The position numbers were made by a program, and so were the translations under genes. A stretch of DNA of 64,000 bases from assembly GCF_001484195.1 (NCBI RefSeq), contig NZ_LLYW01000004.1:35353-99352 (forward strand), given 5' to 3'. The first letter of the stretch is position 1. Each line of letters opens with the position of its first letter. Shown in pieces: positions 8,564 to 16,237 of this stretch. The stretch comes from Thermococcus celericrescens (lineage in GTDB: Archaea; Methanobacteriota_B; Thermococci; Thermococcales; Thermococcaceae). The notes beneath the pieces are model-generated. The model was not told where the DNA came from. It saw only the letters and a list, made by a program, of their open reading frames with translations, and did no database searches.

Positions 8564-10402
8564 ATGAAAGTGAAAAAACTTGCAGGCTTTGCCCTGCTTT
8601 TAAGTGTTGTAATGCTAGGTGCGTTCATTTCGGGGTGTATAGACCAGGGAAACACAACCGGAACGGGCACAGCTCCGAAAGAAACAACCACGACAACGAC
8701 CACCAACCCCACAACCACTACGACAACACCAAAGGAAACCGCAACAAGCACAACGCCCAAAGAGACCTCCACAAGCATCCCAACGGAGACGAACCCCCAG
8801 TCCAGCTGGGAGGCCGATGAGGAGAAGCTCAAAGGGTTGATTGAGCTCTACGACAGGGAAATAGCCGGTGCAAAGGAGAAGCTCAAAAAGCTCGGCCTCG
8901 AGCTGGAAAGCCCCGAGATCGAAAGATGGGATAAGTCCGCTGAGGTTCTCTCGGAGATGGCCGCCAACGAGAGCGACGTTGAGAAGAGGGTCTACATCCT
9001 CCAGAACCTAGCGGAGTTAAAGTACTACGAGGCCCTTAACATGAAATCCCTTGTGGGAGTCGGTGCCGTCGAGACCGCCTACTGGGAGAACGCCAGCAAC
9101 GGAGAGCTGATAACGGACTTCTACAGCATGCGCGGCGAGTTCATCTACATTTCAAACGGCGAGATATCAAAGCTGGGCCGCGAGGAAATGGTGGAGAAGA
9201 TGATGGCGGTTAGGGGCTACCGGATGGAGGGCCTTGAGATATACCACATCGGAACCGGAAGCACACTGAGGGCGATCCGCGAGGGCGGAAGGACGATTGG
9301 AGCGGGCCAAATTTACCCGTCAATAAAGCTCTACGCCAAGAGCGGCATGGAGATAAAGGCCCCGGCCGGGGACTTTGGAGTTTTGAAGGTAGTGGATCCC
9401 AACACGGGCGAGACAGTTATGCAGATAGCTCCAGATGAAAGCGGAGTTTACACAGTTCCGCCGATCAACACGACGCTCCTTGGAATAATAGACGGCGAGT
9501 TCTGCTACAGGCCACTGCCCCACGACAACCACTATCTTGAGCTACTGGACGTCCAGGACGAACCCCTTGACCTTGACCGGGCGATATGCAATTTGAACGC
9601 CCAGATAGCACCATTTGTCTTTGAGCCGACCGACAGCGACACCGGGCCCTACGACCCCACCCCGATGGAGGATCTCTACATTATGCCCGGCCAGTACACG
9701 ATCACGGCGATTTCAATGAAGGCGGACCTCAAACAGCTGGCTGAACAGCTCGTCAACCTGAATATGGCAGTTGGGAGCACTCACTTTGAGACAAAAGATG
9801 CGAAGAGGGCCCTCGACGCCTTCCAGAGCGCCGTAACCGGGCCTTCTCTGAAGGCCTCGATGCAGACCCCAAGTGAGCTGTGCTCGTGCACAATCAGTCC
9901 TCTCCTCGACGGGATATTCATGGACAAGTTCGGCGAGAAGCCCTTCGGCGAGCTCCCGGACGCGAGGGTCGTCAACATCACCTTCGGAAACGGGCCCTTC
10001 ATCCCCCTCCCGGTGGAGAAGGCTAAAAACGTTAGTCCAGATGTCATGATTTACGCCATAACCGACGCGAAGGGCAGGACCACCGTGATAATTGGCGATC
10101 CGGGGGTTAAGGAGGCGGAGCTTGGGGAGGTCGAGCCGAGGTTTGCATCCATGGCCCCAAGCACTGGGAGACTTGCAGCGGACTACCTCGACAGGGTCTT
10201 CCTCGAAGTTTACGCGGGCAGGAATCCCCAGACCGGCAAAGAAATCAAGGTAATCGCCTTCAAGGTTCTCAACACCGATGGAACCGTCGGAATCAGGGCG
10301 ACTGCCTTCATCGAGGACGGCCGGGTTGGCGTAGTCTCGCTTCCCCCAAGCGGAACCCGGGAAAGGAAGCTCTCAAACTCGGAGCAGACGGGCGAACGAT
10401 GA
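8564..10402 (+). CDS. Large secreted lipoprotein with Thr-rich stalk, unknown function
   Basis: A 612-residue secreted protein. It starts with a signal peptide ending in the lipobox-like ISGC (Cys near residue 26). A Thr/Pro/Ser stretch of about 40 residues follows, probably O-glycosylated and acting as a spacer from the membrane. The remainder is a soluble ectodomain with an early coiled-coil part and later mixed beta regions. It has several Cys, including the pair CSC, and no catalytic motif that I recognise. GGCGTGAT before ATG 8564 makes this start more likely than the GTG at 8543. A strong hairpin terminator follows the gene. Confidence 0.7.
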   Translation: MKVKKLAGFALLLSVVMLGAFISGCIDQGNTTGTGTAPKETTTTTTTNPTTTTTTPKETATSTTPKETSTSIPTETNPQSSWEADEEKLKGLIELYDREIAGAKEKLKKLGLELESPEIERWDKSAEVLSEMAANESDVEKRVYILQNLAELKYYEALNMKSLVGVGAVETAYWENASNGELITDFYSMRGEFIYISNGEISKLGREEMVEKMMAVRGYRMEGLEIYHIGTGSTLRAIREGGRTIGAGQIYPSIKLYAKSGMEIKAPAGDFGVLKVVDPNTGETVMQIAPDESGVYTVPPINTTLLGIIDGEFCYRPLPHDNHYLELLDVQDEPLDLDRAICNLNAQIAPFVFEPTDSDTGPYDPTPMEDLYIMPGQYTITAISMKADLKQLAEQLVNLNMAVGSTHFETKDAKRALDAFQSAVTGPSLKASMQTPSELCSCTISPLLDGIFMDKFGEKPFGELPDARVVNITFGNGPFIPLPVEKAKNVSPDVMIYAITDAKGRTTVIIGDPGVKEAELGEVEPRFASMAPSTGRLAADYLDRVFLEVYAGRNPQTGKEIKVIAFKVLNTDGTVGIRATAFIEDGRVGVVSLPPSGTRERKLSNSEQTGER

Positions 10403-10412
10403 AAATGTGAAG

Positions 10413-10438
10413 GGAAATGGTCGTCCATTTCCTTTTTT
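10413..10438 (+). terminator. Hairpin plus T-tract terminator after the lipoprotein gene
   Basis: GGAAATGG (10413-10420), loop TCGT, CCATTTCC (10425-10432), then six T. The 8-bp perfect stem with a U-tract is like a bacterial intrinsic terminator. Archaeal RNA polymerase mainly needs the T-tract, so it should terminate the plus-strand transcript here. Confidence 0.65.
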
Positions 10439-10523
10439 CATTATCTTTTCTACAGTAGCAAATGCATTTATCATGACTGCAGGTGCTCCTCCTTCTCCTT
10501 CAGCTTCTCCCTCACCTCGTCCC

Positions 10524-10870
10524 TTATCGGTTTAGTGCCTTTGCGTACTTCTGCAATGTCTTAAAGAGCCGCTCGACCCTTTCGGCATACTTCTCGTCCT
10601 TGAGTTCACCGTTTTCAAACAGCTCGTCCACGTTGTAGAAGAGCACCTGCCCAACGGGGAGCATGCGGTAGTTCACCGTGGCCAGCCTTAGCTCCTGGAG
10701 GAGCCTGACTCCGCCGGTTACCACGGAGACGGTCACTATTCCCACCGGAAGGGCCTCGTACTCGTCGAAGATAGTATCAAGCAGAATCTTAAGCTCGCCG
10801 GGATAGCTTCCGTTGTATTCCGGAGCCACTATGAGAAGATTGCCGTTCCGAGAACTATCTTGACCTTCAC
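10524..10870 (-). pseudogene. NADPH-dependent FMN reductase with an internal deletion
   Basis: The C-terminal two-thirds is a clear NADPH-FMN reductase (APEYNGSYPGELKILLDT, flavodoxin-like fold). Upstream on the minus strand, a GGTGAT site precedes GTG at 10870 with VKVKIVLGTA, the family N-terminus. In normal proteins about 60-70 residues lie between these parts. Here GTA runs directly into GNLLIVAPEYN in another frame, and the original frame stops at TAG. An out-of-frame deletion near 10844 therefore inactivated the gene. The intact enzyme would reduce flavins or quinones with NADPH. Confidence 0.7.
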
Positions 10871-10936
10871 ACCATCACCGGGAAAGGTTCGTCCCCCGAT
10901 TATTTAAATTTGCCCTTCAAATCGAAAACAGTTAAA

Positions 10937-10945
10937 GTTCGAAAC
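10937..10945. promoter_or_regulatory. SurR-like site GTTCGAAAC upstream of peroxiredoxin
   Basis: GTTCGAAAC matches the GTTn3AAC core recognised by the Thermococcales redox regulator SurR, which controls thiol-oxidoreductase and hydrogenase genes. It lies about 30 bp upstream of the peroxiredoxin TATA region. The extended consensus (a further GTT five bases on) is not met, so binding is only possible. Confidence 0.35.
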
Positions 10946-10965
10946 TTCCCATTTTGTTAGGCGAA

Positions 10966-10990
10966 CCTTTTTAAATTAGGAAGTCCTAAT
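10966..10990 (+). promoter_or_regulatory. Peroxiredoxin promoter with palindrome ATTAGGA-AG-TCCTAAT
   Basis: A CTTTTTAAAT TATA element near 10968-10976 overlaps a 16-bp inverted repeat at 10975-10990 (ATTAGGAAGTCCTAAT). It sits between TATA and the expected start site, a typical repressor position in archaea. Confidence 0.45.
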
Positions 10991-11009
10991 ACTTGACGGT
11001 GATATCGAA

Positions 11010-11579
11010 ATGGTAAAGGTTGGAGAAGTTGTCCCAGATTTTGAGGCCGATGCATACTTCCCGGAGAAGGACGACATCGGAAAGCTGAAGTTTTCTGACT
11101 ATAAGGGCAAGTGGGTTGTTTTAGCTTTCTACCCGGCGGACTTCACCTTCGTCTGCCCGACGGAGCTTGAGGAGCTGGCCGACTACTACGAGGAGTTCAA
11201 GAAGGAGGGCGCCGAGGTAATAAGCGTCTCAACGGACACTGCCTACGTTCACAAGGCCTGGCACGACGCTTCCCCGGGAATAAAGAAGATAAAGTACCCG
11301 ATGCTCGCCGATCCCGCCGGCAAGGTCAGCAGACTCTTTGGAACCTACATCGAGGACGAAGGCGTCTCCTGGAGGGCAACCTTCATAATCGACCCCGACG
11401 GGAAGGTCGTCCACATGGAGATGCACGACCTCAGCATAGGCAGAAGCGCTAAAGAGATCCTCAGGAGGCTCAGGGCTTCAAAGTACGTACGCGAGCACCC
11501 TGGAATGGTCTGTCCGGCGAGCTGGGAGCCGGGTAAGGAGGCCCTCGAAGTCAGCCTTGAGCTGGTCGGGAAGATATGA
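11010..11579 (+). CDS. 2-Cys peroxiredoxin (AhpC/TSA family)
   Basis: A cytosolic thiol peroxidase of 189 residues that reduces hydrogen and alkyl peroxides, fed by thioredoxin or protein disulfide oxidoreductase. The peroxidatic cysteine is Cys49 in DFTFVCPTE, and the resolving cysteine is about Cys168 in GMVCPASWEPG. The conserved Arg lies in VSWRATFIIDPDG. Length is normal for the AhpC subgroup. GGTGAT at 10998-11003 sets the ATG. It stands alone with its own promoter, which carries an inverted repeat and a possible SurR half-site. A second, different peroxiredoxin is cut off at the right edge of the window. Confidence 0.93.
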   Translation: MVKVGEVVPDFEADAYFPEKDDIGKLKFSDYKGKWVVLAFYPADFTFVCPTELEELADYYEEFKKEGAEVISVSTDTAYVHKAWHDASPGIKKIKYPMLADPAGKVSRLFGTYIEDEGVSWRATFIIDPDGKVVHMEMHDLSIGRSAKEILRRLRASKYVREHPGMVCPASWEPGKEALEVSLELVGKI

Positions 11580-11811
11580 TGAACCTTTCCATTCTGTAAA
11601 TTTTTATCCCGTCTTTTTGCCAGAATGGAGTCAAGTTTTTGTTCCTTTTCACAGATTTGAGAAGTTCGGTTGGTTTCCGCATCAAGTAGTGTTCCCTTCG
11701 AACCCTCTCGGTTTGACACGTGGCATATTCCGTTGAGGATAGGGGATGTTTTCCGTCCATTTTACGAAATTTCGATTTGGCAAAAATAAGACTCATAAGC
11801 CATCCTAGGAA

Positions 11812-11829
11812 TTTTAGATTGACCTAAAA
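11812..11829 (+). promoter_or_regulatory. DtxR-like operator before the FTR1 permease
   Basis: TTTTAGATTGACCTAAAA is an inverted repeat (TTTTAG, six bases, CTAAAA) just upstream of the GGAGGTGA ribosome binding site. It resembles DtxR/SirR-type iron-repressor operators, and the downstream gene is an iron transporter. The match is by eye. Confidence 0.45.
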
Positions 11830-11844
11830 ATTGGAGGTGAACCC

Positions 11845-12702
11845 ATGAGCGTTGGCGCTTTCCTCATAACCTTCAGAGAGGCCCTTGAGGCGGCCATAAT
11901 AGTGGCGATAATAATCGCATATCTGAGAAGAACCAACCGGGCGAACCAGATAAAGGACGTATGGATAGGCACCGCTCTGTCGGTTGGCGTCAGCGTCCTC
12001 CTTGGAATAGGAGTGCTGAAGTTTTACGGCGGTCTTGAGGAGACCGAGCTCTTCGAGGGCATAGCCTCGTACCTGGCCGTGATAGTCCTCACGAGCATGA
12101 TATACTGGATGGCTACCAAAGGCAAGGACATCAGGGCGGAGATAGAGAGCAAGGTGAGCAGGTCGATAGGCCCCCTGGCGTTGATAGGATTTACTTTCGT
12201 CGTAATCTTCAGGGAGGGCCTTGAGACGGTTCTCTTCCTCACGCCCTTCATGACCCAGAACCTGGGCGGGACGCTTCTCGGCCTCATCGCCGGGTTGGCA
12301 GGGGCGCTCGTGCTGGCCTACCTGATATATGGTGTTGGAATGCGCATAGACCTGCGGAAGTTCTTTTACTTCAGCTCGATACTGCTCGTGTTCGTAGCGG
12401 CAGGCCTTGCAGGTTACGGAACGCACGAGCTCATCGAGTGGGCTGAAGAGGAGGGCTACTCACTGGGCTTTCTCGCTAGCACCGCCTACGACCTCGGGAT
12501 TCCGAGCGAGAGCGTCTGGCACCACAAGGGAGCCATCGGCTCGGTCTTCGCGGTGCTCTTCGGATACTCCGTGAGCATGGAGTGGGGCAGAGTGCTGGTG
12601 CAGTTTGGATACCTCATAACGGCCCTCTACCTCGTGCTCAGGGCCTACGGCAAGGGGTCGGTACTGAACCGGGAGAAAAAGGCCGCGAAGAGTGCGGTCT
12701 GA
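11845..12702 (+). CDS. FTR1-family iron permease
   Basis: A membrane permease of 285 residues with seven hydrophobic segments. It carries both diagnostic acidic motifs, FREALEA in the first helix and FREGLET in the fourth, which bind iron during transport in FTR1/EfeU proteins. No multicopper oxidase or EfeO/EfeB partner is next to it, as is common in anaerobic archaea where ferrous iron may be the substrate. GGAGGTGA at 11832-11839 fixes the start. An iron-repressor-like palindrome directly upstream suggests induction on iron starvation. Confidence 0.9.
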   Translation: MSVGAFLITFREALEAAIIVAIIIAYLRRTNRANQIKDVWIGTALSVGVSVLLGIGVLKFYGGLEETELFEGIASYLAVIVLTSMIYWMATKGKDIRAEIESKVSRSIGPLALIGFTFVVIFREGLETVLFLTPFMTQNLGGTLLGLIAGLAGALVLAYLIYGVGMRIDLRKFFYFSSILLVFVAAGLAGYGTHELIEWAEEEGYSLGFLASTAYDLGIPSESVWHHKGAIGSVFAVLFGYSVSMEWGRVLVQFGYLITALYLVLRAYGKGSVLNREKKAAKSAV

Positions 12703-12767
12703 TTTACTCATTTTTGACCCGCAATGAATAAAAAGGGTGAAATTGATTTCACTCTTGGGTGTGAAAA

Positions 12768-13151
12768 ATGAACGTTAGGGATTTCATGAAAATAGCGCTC
12801 GTTGGCGCGAGCCCAAACCCCTCAAAGTACGGCAACATAATTCTGAGAGACCTCGTCGGTAAAGGGTACGAGGTCCTCCCAGTGAACCCGAAGCATGAGG
12901 AGATCGAAGGCCTGAGGTGCTACCGCAGTGTCCGGGAACTTCCCGGCGATGTGGACGTCATAGTTTTTGTCGTCCCGCCTGCGGTGGGGCTGGGCATAGC
13001 AAAAGAAGCCGTTGAAGCGGGCTTCAAAAGGCTCTGGTTCCAGCCCGGTGCCGAGAGCGACGAGATAGCGAGGCTCCTCGATGAGAAAGGCGTTGAGTAC
13101 GGCTTTGGGAAGTGCATAATAGCTGAGACAACGTGGACGAGCTGGGGGTGA
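12768..13151 (+). CDS. CoA-binding domain protein (YccU-like)
   Basis: A single-domain Rossmann protein of 127 residues related to the CoA-binding domain of succinyl-CoA and ADP-forming acetyl-CoA synthetases. The N-terminal VGASPNPSKYGN loop and the later WFQPGAES are the usual cofactor-contacting segments. Proteins of this type bind CoA, possibly as a regulator or acyl carrier; no reaction is known. The stop overlaps the GGTGAT of the next gene, so it is co-transcribed with the DUF302 gene. Confidence 0.85.
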   Translation: MNVRDFMKIALVGASPNPSKYGNIILRDLVGKGYEVLPVNPKHEEIEGLRCYRSVRELPGDVDVIVFVVPPAVGLGIAKEAVEAGFKRLWFQPGAESDEIARLLDEKGVEYGFGKCIIAETTWTSWG

Positions 13152-13155
13152 TTGG

Positions 13156-13533
13156 ATGGAGTTCTACTATGTCAGACGCTTTGATGAGGACCTGGACTTC
13201 CTCTGGGAACGCTTCAAAAAGAGGCTGGAGGAGGCCGGTTTCCTCCTCATAGGGGAGCGCATTCCCGTCGCCATAACCGAAACGGAGGACGGCATAATAG
13301 CGGACTACCACCTGCTGTTCATCTGCCACAGCGAGCTTGTCGAGGAGCTGGTCAAGATAGCCCCCAACATAGGCGCCCTACTTCCATGCACCGGCTTTGG
13401 CTACCGCACCGAGAACGGTAACTACCTGGGGGTTACACTGCCCAGCGTGGCCTGGAGGATAGCCGGCGAGAGGGTCGTCGAGCTGATGAAGCCTATGGAG
13501 GAGCAAGTGAAGGGGATCATTGACTCTCTCTGA
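13156..13533 (+). CDS. DUF302 protein
   Basis: A 125-residue soluble protein with the DUF302 pattern: an N-terminal helix-strand part, a middle YHLLFICHSELV, and the family-typical IGALLPCTGFGYR around a single conserved Cys. DUF302 proteins are often near redox or metal genes and their function is unresolved. It follows the CoA-binding gene after 4 bp. A second DUF302 gene with a His/Met-rich head occurs at 24144. Confidence 0.75.
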   Translation: MEFYYVRRFDEDLDFLWERFKKRLEEAGFLLIGERIPVAITETEDGIIADYHLLFICHSELVEELVKIAPNIGALLPCTGFGYRTENGNYLGVTLPSVAWRIAGERVVELMKPMEEQVKGIIDSL

Positions 13534-13565
13534 TTTTCACTTTTGTTTATGTCTCCGGTTTTTAG

Positions 13566-13598
13566 TTTTCATTCTGGTAAGGATAAGCCCCATAAGCT
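13566..13598 (+). promoter_or_regulatory. Promoter of the copZ-YHS-merA cluster, shared with copA
   Basis: A TTTTCA start, a TAA core and an exact 11-base end CCCCATAAGCT (13588-13598) match the copA upstream region at 51981-52013 with only small gaps. The box lies 30 bp before the CopZ-like start, against 32 bp for copA. This is good evidence for shared control. Confidence 0.55.
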
Positions 13599-13627
13599 TT
13601 CCCTCTTAGCTCCTATTGGTGATGGAA

Positions 13628-13834
13628 ATGACCGAAGTCGTGTTGAAGATACCGAATATGAGCTGCAAGCACTGCGTCATGAGGATAGAGAAGGCCATAA
13701 AGAGCGTTGGAGCTGAGGGGAGGGCCGACCTCGAGACCAAAACGGCCGTGGTCGAGTTCAACCCCGGAAAGGTCCGCCTGGAGGAGATAATCAAGGCCAT
13801 TGAAAGGTACGGCTACGAAGTGGAGGTGGCCTGA
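13628..13834 (+). CDS. copZ: Heavy-metal-associated (HMA) copper chaperone-like protein
   Basis: A 68-residue ferredoxin-like HMA domain with the metal-binding motif MSCKHC near its N-terminus. Such proteins carry Cu(I), or Hg(II) in MerP-like roles, as two-cysteine complexes to ATPases or reductases. The ATG at 13628 is chosen because GGTGAT lies at 13618-13623. It abuts the YHS gene and lies 278 bp before merA, and its promoter resembles that of copA. Both copper and mercury trafficking are plausible. Confidence 0.85.
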   Translation: MTEVVLKIPNMSCKHCVMRIEKAIKSVGAEGRADLETKTAVVEFNPGKVRLEEIIKAIERYGYEVEVA

Positions 13835-14071
13835 ATGCCGATTGACCCCGTCTGCGGAATGGAGGTTGACGAGAACACCGGGCTCAAGGTCGAGTACGGC
13901 GGGAAGGTCTGCTACTTCTGCTCCCCTGGGTGCAAGGCGGAGTTCGAGGCGAACCCGGAGAAATACATCGGAATGGAGAGTATGGGACACTCCCACCACT
14001 CCCATGGAGGACACACCCACTCCCGCCACGGGCACGGCATGAGGCACCGCCGGGGCGGCTGCCACCACTGA
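13835..14071 (+). CDS. YHS-domain protein with His-rich tail
   Basis: A 78-residue protein. The YHS domain (about residues 1-47) has the signature DPVCGMEV and CYFCSPGCKAEF, with Cys residues able to bind a soft metal. The tail of about 30 residues is dominated by His, Gly and Arg (HSHHSHGGHTHSRHGHG). YHS domains occur in P1B ATPases and metal-dependent regulators. The ATG immediately follows the TGA of the chaperone gene, so translation is coupled. It likely buffers or hands on metal with its neighbours. Confidence 0.85.
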   Translation: MPIDPVCGMEVDENTGLKVEYGGKVCYFCSPGCKAEFEANPEKYIGMESMGHSHHSHGGHTHSRHGHGMRHRRGGCHH

Positions 14072-14112
14072 GGCCAGCCATTATTTTTCCTTTGTGTCTG
14101 GAGATGCTTAGC

Positions 14113-15510
14113 ATGAAAAACTACGATTTTCTCATCGTCGGCGGCGGTGCCGCCGGATTCGCCGCGGCTCTAAAAGCTAACGAGCTTGGAGTGAAGACCC
14201 TCATGGCCAACAGGGGGCCGATAGGAGGAACGTGCGTCAACGTCGGCTGCGTCCCGACGAAGTACCTCTTAACGGCCCTCGAGCTCAAGAGAAGGGCCCT
14301 CTTCAGCCCCTACCTCGGGCTTGGCTTTTCTATGGATGAGTTCGACTTCGCCAAGCTGGTGGAGGGAAAGGATAAGCTCGTGGAAACCCTGAGAAAGGAG
14401 AAGTACGAAGACGTTCTTCAAAGCCTCGAACACGTTGACTACGTGGAGGGCTCCGCCAGGTTCGTCTCGGAAAATACGGTGGAAGTAAACGGGGCCAGAA
14501 TAGGGTTCAAAAAGGCCCTCATAGCTACCGGCTCGCGGGCGAGGGTTCTCCCGCTGAAGGGGCTGGAGGAGGTTAGGGACAGAGTTCTCACCCACGTCGA
14601 GGCCCTGAGCCTCAAAGATCCCCCCGATTCCGTCGTGGTCATCGGCGGAAGAACACAGGCCCTTGAGTTCGCCCAGATATTCGCGAGGGCCGGGAGCAGG
14701 GTCGTGCTCCTTCAGAGGAGCCTGAGGATAATGCCTGACGCCGAGCCGGAGCTTGCGATAGAGCTTGAGGACATTTTGAGCGAAGAGGTGGAGATACACA
14801 CGGAGGCTCTCCCTGAGGGGCTGAAACGCGGAGAGAATGGGGTTCTGGTTGAGGCGACCGTTGGTGGGAGGAAGAGAACCTTCGAGGCTGAATATCTGTT
14901 CTTCGCCACGGGCAGGGTCCCGAACACGGAAAACCTTGGCCTTGAAAACCTCGGCGTGAAGACCGACGAGAGGGGCTTCATAGTCGTGGACAGAACAATG
15001 AAAGCTGGGGAGAACGTTTACGCCGCGGGTGACGTGGTCGGGGAGCCCATGCTTGAGACGGTGACCGCAAGGGAGGGGTTCATCGCTACCACCAACGCCC
15101 TTGAGGGGAGGGGAATCGGGATGGACTACTCGGTTGTCCCGAAGGTCGTCTTCACCGACCCCCAGCTGGCGAGCGTTGGGCTGACCGACAGGGAGGCCTC
15201 GAAGGCAAGAAGGTGCCTCTGCAACACCGTTGAGTTCTCGAGCGTCCCGAAGGCAAGGATCCTCGGGGAGGAGCGTGGATTAATGAAGATGGTGGTGGAC
15301 GACGAAACCGAGAGGATCCTCGGGGTTCACATCTTGGCGCACAACGCGGCGGAGATCATCCACGAGGCGACGATGATAGTGAGGAACAACATGGCCTTGG
15401 ATGAGGTGATAGAGACCCTCCACGTCTTCCCGACGATGAGCGAGGCGATAAAGCTTGCCGCACTCTCCTTCAAGGGAGACGTATCAAAGATGCCGTGCTG
15501 TGCGATGTGA
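14113..15510 (+). CDS. merA: Mercuric reductase
   Basis: A flavoprotein disulfide reductase of 465 residues. The FAD-binding FLIVGGGAAGFAAA comes first. The active-site pair in GGTCVNVGCVPTK (Cys41/Cys46) follows, with the MerA-type sequence rather than that of lipoamide dehydrogenase. Next come the NADPH-binding VVVIGGRTQALEFAQ and the second FAD site VYAAGDVVG. The C-terminus MPCCAM has the vicinal Cys462-Cys463 pair that delivers Hg(II) in MerA. It reduces Hg(II) to volatile Hg(0) with NAD(P)H in the cytosol. GGAGAT sets ATG 14113. There is no N-terminal HMA domain; that role may fall to the separate HMA protein upstream. Confidence 0.92.
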   Translation: MKNYDFLIVGGGAAGFAAALKANELGVKTLMANRGPIGGTCVNVGCVPTKYLLTALELKRRALFSPYLGLGFSMDEFDFAKLVEGKDKLVETLRKEKYEDVLQSLEHVDYVEGSARFVSENTVEVNGARIGFKKALIATGSRARVLPLKGLEEVRDRVLTHVEALSLKDPPDSVVVIGGRTQALEFAQIFARAGSRVVLLQRSLRIMPDAEPELAIELEDILSEEVEIHTEALPEGLKRGENGVLVEATVGGRKRTFEAEYLFFATGRVPNTENLGLENLGVKTDERGFIVVDRTMKAGENVYAAGDVVGEPMLETVTAREGFIATTNALEGRGIGMDYSVVPKVVFTDPQLASVGLTDREASKARRCLCNTVEFSSVPKARILGEERGLMKMVVDDETERILGVHILAHNAAEIIHEATMIVRNNMALDEVIETLHVFPTMSEAIKLAALSFKGDVSKMPCCAM

Positions 15511-15524
15511 GGACAGCCTTTCTT

Positions 15525-16139
15525 TTAGGAACCTTTCAAGGGTTTAACCATCCGGTAGAACCCGTACCTTTTCCCCTCAAGCTCCACCTCGTGCTCCCTC
15601 TCGATGGTGTAGCCGAGCTTTTTGTAAACCGCTATAGCTATCTCGTTGTCCATCTCAACGTCCAGGGTTATTCTCTCCGCCCCGCTCTCCCTCGCCAGCC
15701 CCTCGGCCCTGAGCATGAGGGCTTTCCCTATCTTCTTTCCCCTGAACTCGGGATAAACCGCTATGTTGCTGATGTAGTAGTCGTTCTCATCGAGCTTTCC
15801 GCTTCCAGATCTGGCGCTTATGAAAGCTGGAAGCCGCTTGAGGAAGTCGAAGCCGAGAACCTTCATCATGAGCCAGCCGGTTTTTCCCTCCTCGTTGTGC
15901 TTGGATTTCCAGGAATAGCTGAGGAGCATCCCGGCTACCTTTTCTCCGTACCTTGCGAAGACCACGTGCTCGTGGCTGAAGAGGTTGCCCTTTTCAATAA
16001 ATGCGATCTCGAAGAACTCCTTGAACTTCTCTCCCAGAAGGCTCGGGAAGTACTCCGGAGCTGAGAGACGCATGAGTTCGGCAAAATGTTCCGCTTCTTC
16101 CTCGGTTCCCCCTGCGAGGTTGATAGTGACTCCCGGCAT
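15525..16139 (-). CDS. GNAT-family N-acetyltransferase
   Basis: A cytosolic acetyltransferase of about 204 residues. The acetyl-CoA pyrophosphate loop is in VYPEFRGKKIGKALM (motif A), preceded by the beta-strand YYISNIA and followed by a C-terminal LDVEMDNEIAIAVYKKLGY (motif B). These are the marks of GNAT enzymes; the acceptor is unknown. The ATG at 16139 is preferred to an upstream in-frame start because a TATA element (AATATA, near 16160) lies about 25 bp away, so the message would be leaderless. It converges with merA. Confidence 0.8.
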   Translation of the reverse strand: MPGVTINLAGGTEEEAEHFAELMRLSAPEYFPSLLGEKFKEFFEIAFIEKGNLFSHEHVVFARYGEKVAGMLLSYSWKSKHNEEGKTGWLMMKVLGFDFLKRLPAFISARSGSGKLDENDYYISNIAVYPEFRGKKIGKALMLRAEGLARESGAERITLDVEMDNEIAIAVYKKLGYTIEREHEVELEGKRYGFYRMVKPLKGS

Positions 16140-16237
16140 GGTATGTAGTGGAGCGAAGAGGTATATTAAGATTGAGGGGCCATAACCGGACACACCAATA
16201 AAAAATAAGAAATGTCCCAGCTCCTACAAGGGTGGAG

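Noticed and set aside
11824..12426. Minus-strand frame of 200 codons across the FTR1 gene
   Set aside because: No conserved features, whereas the plus strand has both FTR1 motifs and a strong ribosome binding site.
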